This document shows, in pieces, positions 6,712 to 10,277 of a stretch of 10,277 bases of DNA. Within the stretch, counting starts at the first letter, position 1. Each line of letters begins with the position of its first letter. The translations under genes and the position numbers were made by a program. The notes under the pieces were generated by a model, which ran no database searches, was not told where the DNA came from, and worked only from the letters and a program-made list of their open reading frames with translations. This stretch comes from Pseudomonadota bacterium (GTDB lineage: Bacteria > Pseudomonadota > Gammaproteobacteria > Burkholderiales > Burkholderiaceae_B). The DNA lies in contig JAEWHK010000062.1 in assembly GCA_023387815.1 (NCBI GenBank), forward strand, positions 1 to 10,277, in the 5' to 3' direction.

Positions 6712-6741
6712 ATACTAATGTAAATAATAACAATTGTCATT
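6712..6741 (-). promoter_or_regulatory. Promoter with overlapping Fur-box-like operator, receptor copy 2
   Basis: On the minus strand, -35 ATGACA (6735-6740), a 17-bp spacer and -10 TAGTAT (6712-6717) form a plausible sigma-70 promoter about 50 bp upstream of the start codon. The near-palindrome AATAACAATTGTCATT (6726-6741), within a 19-bp window at 6723-6741 matching 12 Fur consensus positions, covers the -35 and part of the spacer, which is ideal for repression by Fur with iron. Confidence 0.55.
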
Positions 6742-6788
6742 TAGAAAAATTGCCAATTGTGATATGACAAGTGTCGTAACAGACCCAC

Positions 6789-6817
6789 AAAAGCCGCAAG
6801 AGACTGACTTGCGGCTT
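6789..6817 (-). terminator. Intrinsic terminator of folE
   Basis: Perfect 10-bp stem AAGCCGCAAG / CTTGCGGCTT (6791-6800 with 6808-6817, 7-nt loop), running into TTTT and then GTGGG on the minus strand. It lies 38 nt after the folE stop and separates folE from the receptor promoter. The T-tract is short but the stem is strong. Confidence 0.8.
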
Positions 6818-6854
6818 ACGGATCTCTGAATATTCTGCTTGCTGGTTTGTACGA

Positions 6855-7595
6855 TCAGCGCGATCTGATGAGTGAGAGAAATTCCTTGCGCAGGTCGGAA
6901 TCGTTAAGGAACGATCCGCGCATGACACTGTTGATCATTCTGGAGTCCATGTCCCTGACCCCACGCCAGTGCATGCAGAAGTGATCGGCATCCATGACCA
7001 CCGCGAGACCATCTGGTTGCATTTTTTTCATCAGCAGATCAGCGATCTGCTTGACGGCCTCTTCCTGAATTTGTGGCCGCTCCATGATCCAGCTGATGAG
7101 TCTGGCATATTTGGACAACCCAATCAGATTGGAGTGTTCGTTGGGCATGATGCCGACCCACACTTTTCCCATGATGGGGCAAAGGTGATGCGAACAGGCG
7201 CTGCGCACCTGTATGGGTCCTACGATCATCAGCTCATTCAGTTTCTCAATATTGGGAAACTCGGTGATCTGCGGTGCGGGAGTATATCGGCCGGCGAAGA
7301 CTTCGTGCACGTACATCTTTGCCACGCGTTTGGCCGTTTCGTTGGTGTTATGGTCGCTATTGGTATCAATGACCAGGCTTTCCAGTACCGCCTGCATTTT
7401 CTCCTGCACTTCGTCCTGCAAACGCTCCAGTTCCCCCGGTTCAATGAATCGGGAGATATTATCGTTGGCGTGAAAGCGTGCGCCGGCCTGCATGATACGC
7501 TGTCTGATGCGGGTGGAAATATATCCTGCATCATCGGGATGCGCCGCCTGCTGTTGCGCTTTGGCGTTGTTTTTTTCTGTGGTGCTATCGCTCAC
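6855..7595 (-). CDS. folE: GTP cyclohydrolase I
   Basis: Converts GTP to 7,8-dihydroneopterin triphosphate, the first step of tetrahydrofolate/pterin synthesis, in the cytoplasm. The 246-aa product has the family core GPIQVRSACSHHLCPIMGK (126-144), with Cys134, His136 and His137, and Cys207 in DADHFCMHWRGV. Cys134, His137 and Cys207 correspond to the zinc ligands of E. coli FolE (Cys110, His113, Cys181). The frame stays open up to 7784, but that extension is Cys-rich, unlike FolE, and overlaps the rng start. I chose GTG at 7595 because AAGGA lies 8 nt upstream and the protein then has normal FolE length with a short N-terminal extension (about 35 residues, Gln/Ala-rich). An ATG 9 bases upstream is out of frame and meets a stop at once. 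It is a single-gene transcript with its own terminator. Confidence 0.93.
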   Translation of the reverse strand: MSDSTTEKNNAKAQQQAAHPDDAGYISTRIRQRIMQAGARFHANDNISRFIEPGELERLQDEVQEKMQAVLESLVIDTNSDHNTNETAKRVAKMYVHEVFAGRYTPAPQITEFPNIEKLNELMIVGPIQVRSACSHHLCPIMGKVWVGIMPNEHSNLIGLSKYARLISWIMERPQIQEEAVKQIADLLMKKMQPDGLAVVMDADHFCMHWRGVRDMDSRMINSVMRGSFLNDSDLRKEFLSLIRSR

Positions 7596-7617
7596 AACAC
7601 ATGTCCTTGTCTGATAT

Positions 7618-7646
7618 TTGACTCTGAAGCAATGCATTATCATACT
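7618..7646 (+). promoter_or_regulatory. Probable rng promoter
   Basis: TTGACT (7618-7623), a 17-bp spacer and CATACT (7641-7646) on the plus strand form a good -35 (5 of 6) and moderate -10 (4 of 6), giving a 5' UTR of about 110 nt before rng. On the minus strand a -10-like TATGAT (7639-7644) for folE overlaps the same bases, though I see no good -35 for it. The two divergent genes may compete for polymerase here. Confidence 0.45.
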
Positions 7647-7761
7647 GTTTATCGCAAACCCCTGTGTGCAGACTGCCGTTTTGTTGAGACATCTCATGCT
7701 AAGCTGCTTGCAACAGCAACGAAAAGCATCAACCTCGGAACGGTAGCAACCGAAAGTGAAT

Positions 7762-9225
7762 ATGAGCGGACAAATTCTGATCAACGTAACGCCTTTTGAA
7801 ACCCGCGTTGCCCTGATTGAACAGGGTGTGGTTCAGGAAATCCATATGGAGCGTACGCGTCAGCGCGGCAAAGTGGGCAATATTTATCTTGGCCGGGTTG
7901 TGCGCGTACTGCCAGGAATGCAAAGCGCTTTTGTGGATATCGGACTTGAACGCGCTGCCTTTATCCATATTGCAGACCTGCGGGAGAATCGCGCCCTGCG
8001 CAATACCGGCATTCCCTACACGCAAATTGAAAAATTGCTGTTCGAGGGACAGACGCTGCTGGTACAGGTGATCAAAGACCCGTTAGGCAACAAGGGGGCC
8101 AGACTGTCAAATCAGATCAGTATTGCAGGCCGCATGCTGGTTTATCTGCCCTACGACAACCATATTGGCATTTCGCAGAAAATCGAATCGGAAGAGGAAC
8201 GCAATTCGCTCAAACAGCGGGTCACTGATTTTATGCCCGCCGATGAAAAAGGCGGATATATCATCCGCACCCAGGCCGAGGGCGCCAGCGATGATGAGAT
8301 TCGTCGCGACCAGCAATACCTGGCGCGTCGCTGGTCCATGATTCAGGCGGCCGTGATGACACAGGCAGCCCCTTCCCTGCTTTATGAAGACCTGACGCTG
8401 GCACAGCGTGTACTGCGCGATATGGTGAGCCCGGAAACAGAGTCGATCGAGATTGATTCGCGTGTGACGGTGCAGAGCCTGCAGACCTGGGCCGACATCT
8501 ACACGCCAGGCATTTCAAACAAGATTCATCATTATCACGGTGAACGACCGCTGTTTGATACGGCCAATGTGGATGAGGAAATCAAATCGGCGCTGTCGCG
8601 CAGGGTCGATCTGAAGTCAGGAGGCTATCTGATCATCGATCAGACCGAGGCACTCACAAGCATTGATGTCAATACCGGTGGTTTTGTTGGTGGCCGAAAC
8701 TTCCACGATACGATTTTCAAAACCAATCTGGAAGCGGCTCATGCAATCGCCCGGCAGTTGCGCATTCGAAATCTGGGCGGCATCATCATTATCGATTTCA
8801 TCGATATGGACAATAAAGACCATCAGGACGCCGTGCTGGCAGAATTGCAGAAAGCCTTAAGTCGCGATCGGACGAAAACCACAACCAACGGATTTTCCGC
8901 GCTGGGTCTGGTGGAAATGACGCGTAAGCGGACGCGTGACTCGCTGTCTCATCAATTGTGTGAGCCCTGCCCTACGTGTGACTCCCGTGGTCAGATTCAG
9001 ACCCCGCAAACCATGTGCTACAACATTCTTCGTGAAATTTTGCGGGAAGCCAGACAGTTCAATCCACGCGAATTCCGTCTGATTGCCTCGCAGAGCGTGA
9101 TTGATCTGTTTCTGGAAGATGAAAGCCAGTATCTGGCAACGCTGGGGGATTTTATCGGGAAGCCGGTAACCCTGGAGGTGGATAACCGGTATACCCAGGA
9201 GATGTATGACATTGTCCTGATCTGA
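7762..9225 (+). CDS. rng: Ribonuclease G
   Basis: A single-strand-specific endoribonuclease of the RNase E/G family that trims the 16S rRNA 5' end and decays some mRNAs. The 487-aa product is RNase G-sized (E. coli 489) and lacks the RNase E C-terminal scaffold. It shows an S1 domain (about 37-125, with GNIYLGRVVRVLPGMQSAF), the catalytic core with IDVNTG (Asp302) and DFIDM (Asp345), matching RNase E Asp303 and Asp346, and a zinc-link motif CPTC (Cys403, Cys406). GGIIIIDFIDM and NGFSALGLVEMTRKR are near-identical to E. coli RNase G. I prefer ATG at 7762; an in-frame GTG at 7756 would add two residues, and neither has a strong Shine-Dalgarno. It is divergent from folE. A nearby rRNA gene is a likely substrate class but the proximity is probably coincidental. 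Confidence 0.95.
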   Translation: MSGQILINVTPFETRVALIEQGVVQEIHMERTRQRGKVGNIYLGRVVRVLPGMQSAFVDIGLERAAFIHIADLRENRALRNTGIPYTQIEKLLFEGQTLLVQVIKDPLGNKGARLSNQISIAGRMLVYLPYDNHIGISQKIESEEERNSLKQRVTDFMPADEKGGYIIRTQAEGASDDEIRRDQQYLARRWSMIQAAVMTQAAPSLLYEDLTLAQRVLRDMVSPETESIEIDSRVTVQSLQTWADIYTPGISNKIHHYHGERPLFDTANVDEEIKSALSRRVDLKSGGYLIIDQTEALTSIDVNTGGFVGGRNFHDTIFKTNLEAAHAIARQLRIRNLGGIIIIDFIDMDNKDHQDAVLAELQKALSRDRTKTTTNGFSALGLVEMTRKRTRDSLSHQLCEPCPTCDSRGQIQTPQTMCYNILREILREARQFNPREFRLIASQSVIDLFLEDESQYLATLGDFIGKPVTLEVDNRYTQEMYDIVLI

Positions 9226-9318
9226 TATCGAAACCATACCGGATCAGGCAGTAATGCAGCCGTCAAAAAGCACATCAGCGCAAAATCGCGTGACCTGCAG
9301 ACTCATGCCTGCAGCCGA
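9226..9318. other. Convergent intergenic region after rng
   Basis: 93 bp between the rng stop and the stop of the small minus-strand gene. It contains CTGCAG (9295-9300) and CTGCAG (9309-9314), which can form a 6-bp stem with an 8-nt loop, but no T-tract follows in either direction. On the minus strand a weak GCGC/GTGC stem precedes TTTTT (near 9264-9269). I see no confident terminator. Confidence 0.4.
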
Positions 9319-9681
9319 TCAGCTGTGACCGGGTTGCACACGAGCCTGCATCTTGATGATGCGGTCTTCAAGATGGGGAGACGTTTCCAGCGCGATCAGC
9401 GGTGTACTGCTTTCTTCACTCTGCTCGAATCGCAGGCGAATGCTCTGACCGTCGAAGGTAGCCGGATCGGCTTCAATTTCAATGTACTTCTGAAGCAATG
9501 CGTCGATGGACGTCTGGGCACTGTCCAGAAATTCGTCGATATTATCGTCATTGGCGTTTTTGAACGCCTGTTCGATGGTTTTGGACAAATCCCAGGTAAA
9601 GAACATCAAGGCATTGGGCCCTTTCACCTCGGGGTGTTCGTATCCCCAGAAAGCGCCCTGGCCGGGAGAGGATTGGGTCAT
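9319..9681 (-). CDS. Small acidic protein of unknown function
   Basis: A 120-aa soluble protein I do not recognise. It has no signal peptide or membrane segment. The N-terminus is Gly/aromatic (GQGAFWGYEHPEVKGPNALMFF, 7-28), followed by a region likely to be helical and acidic (31-75, with NANDDNIDEFLDSAQTSID), then a likely beta segment (IRLRFEQ, 81-87). The start was taken as ATG at 9681; an in-frame TTG at 9693 would add four residues. A weak GAGA lies 7-10 nt before the ATG. It follows msbA on the same strand by 74 bp with only a weak hairpin between, so it may be the last gene of that transcript. Codon use looks like its neighbours and amino-acid composition is protein-like, which supports a real gene. 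Confidence 0.7.
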   Translation of the reverse strand: MTQSSPGQGAFWGYEHPEVKGPNALMFFTWDLSKTIEQAFKNANDDNIDEFLDSAQTSIDALLQKYIEIEADPATFDGQSIRLRFEQSEESSTPLIALETSPHLEDRIIKMQARVQPGHS

Positions 9682-9737
9682 AATATGTCTCAAATAGAAA
9701 AATAGGTAATGGAATCAGTCGTTTAACGAAGATTTAT

Positions 9738-9755
9738 CAGCCATACAGCAGGCTG
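9738..9755 (-). terminator. Weak hairpin after msbA
   Basis: CAGCC (9738-9742) pairs with GGCTG (9751-9755) around an 8-nt loop, directly after the msbA stop, followed on the minus strand by ATAAATCTTCG. Without a true U-tract it may be leaky or non-functional, so read-through into the small downstream gene is possible. Confidence 0.25.
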
Positions 9756-10277
9756 TCAGGTTTCACGAAACTGCATATTATACAAAGATGCGTACAATCC
9801 GTTATTTTTCAAGAGCTCAGTGTGATTACCCTGCTCCACAATTCTGCCGGCATCCATGACCAGGATGCGATCGGCATTCTGCACCGTTGACAGGCGGTGC
9901 GCAATGACAAACGTTGTACGCCCTTCCATCAAGGTTTCCAGAGACGCCTGAACCTGTCTCTCAGATTCATTATCCAGTGCTGAAGTGGCCTCGTCAAGGA
10001 TCAGAATGGGTGCATTTTTGATCAGGGCGCGTGCAATGGCCAGCCGCTGACGTTGACCGCCAGACAGCCAGGCACCATTCTCGCCGACAGGCGTATTCAG
10101 CCCCTGTGGCAGGGAATTGACGTACTCAAGAAGATTGGCTGAGGCCAGCGCTTCACGGATACGATCTTCATCGGTGTCACCGAAGAAGCCGTAGGCCACA
10201 TTCTGCGCCATAGTGCCTTCGAAAAGCACCACGCTCTGGCTGACCAGCGAGAGCTGGGCACGCAGGCTTTCCAGCGT
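9756..10277 (-). CDS. msbA: Lipid A export ABC transporter MsbA, C-terminal part (partial)
   Basis: The frame is open to the right edge (173 codons visible), so the start and the membrane domain lie outside the window. What is seen is the C-terminal half of the nucleotide-binding domain of an ABC exporter: Q-loop Gln in LVSQSVVLFEG (11-21 of the visible part), signature LSGGQRQR (71-78), Walker B ILILDEATSALD (91-102) and switch His in IAHRLSTV (His127). The C-terminal LYASLYNMQF closely resembles the MsbA ending VYAQLHKMQF of E. coli, which favours MsbA, the inner-membrane flippase of lipid A core, over other fused permease-ATPase exporters. The Walker A loop is beyond the edge. Confidence 0.85.
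   Translation of the reverse strand, partial: TLESLRAQLSLVSQSVVLFEGTMAQNVAYGFFGDTDEDRIREALASANLLEYVNSLPQGLNTPVGENGAWLSGGQRQRLAIARALIKNAPILILDEATSALDNESERQVQASLETLMEGRTTFVIAHRLSTVQNADRILVMDAGRIVEQGNHTELLKNNGLYASLYNMQFRET

Noticed and set aside
7596..7784. N-terminal extension of FolE
   Set aside because: The extension is Cys-rich and unlike FolE, overlaps the rng start, and the GTG at 7595 has a good ribosome binding site.
9295..9314. CTGCAG hairpin as an rng terminator
   Set aside because: Each arm is itself a palindrome and no T-tract follows on either strand.
1..10277. CRISPR array, tRNA gene, integrase, toxin-antitoxin or phage-defence genes
   Set aside because: No regularly spaced conserved repeats, tRNA T-loop signature or matching protein motifs were seen on either strand; the only tandem array (4474-4624) has no spacers.

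Overview
The window looks like chromosomal DNA of a moderate-GC betaproteobacterium, most likely Burkholderiales/Alcaligenaceae. The reverse complement of the first ~100 bases is the 5' end of a betaproteobacterial-type 16S rRNA, and the housekeeping proteins (RNase G, FolE, MsbA) fit that group. The taxonomic call is inference; no database was searched.

Layout. (1) 1-563, minus strand: the 5' end of 16S rRNA (runs off the left edge), a leader of about 420 nt with boxA and hairpins, and a near-consensus promoter (TTGACA-17-CATAAT). (2) About 564-1270: a gene-poor spacer. It holds two terminator-like hairpins on the minus strand, an extended -10 promoter followed by a strong two-part stem (candidate small RNA), and a perfect TGTGA-N6-TCACA palindrome. 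(3) 1271-6745, minus strand: a ferric-siderophore uptake locus. Two tandem paralogous TonB-dependent receptors each have their own Fur-box-like site, and the second is followed after 13 nt by a secreted IroE/BfeB-like alpha/beta-hydrolase. Between the receptors lies a degenerate ~25-bp tandem repeat whose unit resembles the 3' end of the upstream receptor gene. (4) 6791-7595, minus: folE (GTP cyclohydrolase I) with a strong intrinsic terminator. (5) 7762-9225, plus: rng (RNase G), divergent from folE across a ~165-bp promoter region. (6) 9319-9681, minus: a small unrecognised acidic protein. (7) 9756-10277, minus: the C-terminal half of an MsbA-type ABC exporter nucleotide-binding domain, cut by the right edge.

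How the genes fit together: under iron limitation, loss of Fur repression would let both receptors be made. These would import ferric catecholate-type siderophores (substrate inferred) across the outer membrane, and the exported hydrolase could cleave the siderophore ester backbone to release iron. No inner-membrane transporter, siderophore biosynthesis gene or regulator gene is visible. The remaining genes are housekeeping: folate/pterin synthesis, RNA processing and lipid A export. I did not find a clearly new multi-gene system. The best leads are the candidate small RNA upstream of the rRNA promoter and the receptor-tail-like tandem repeats.
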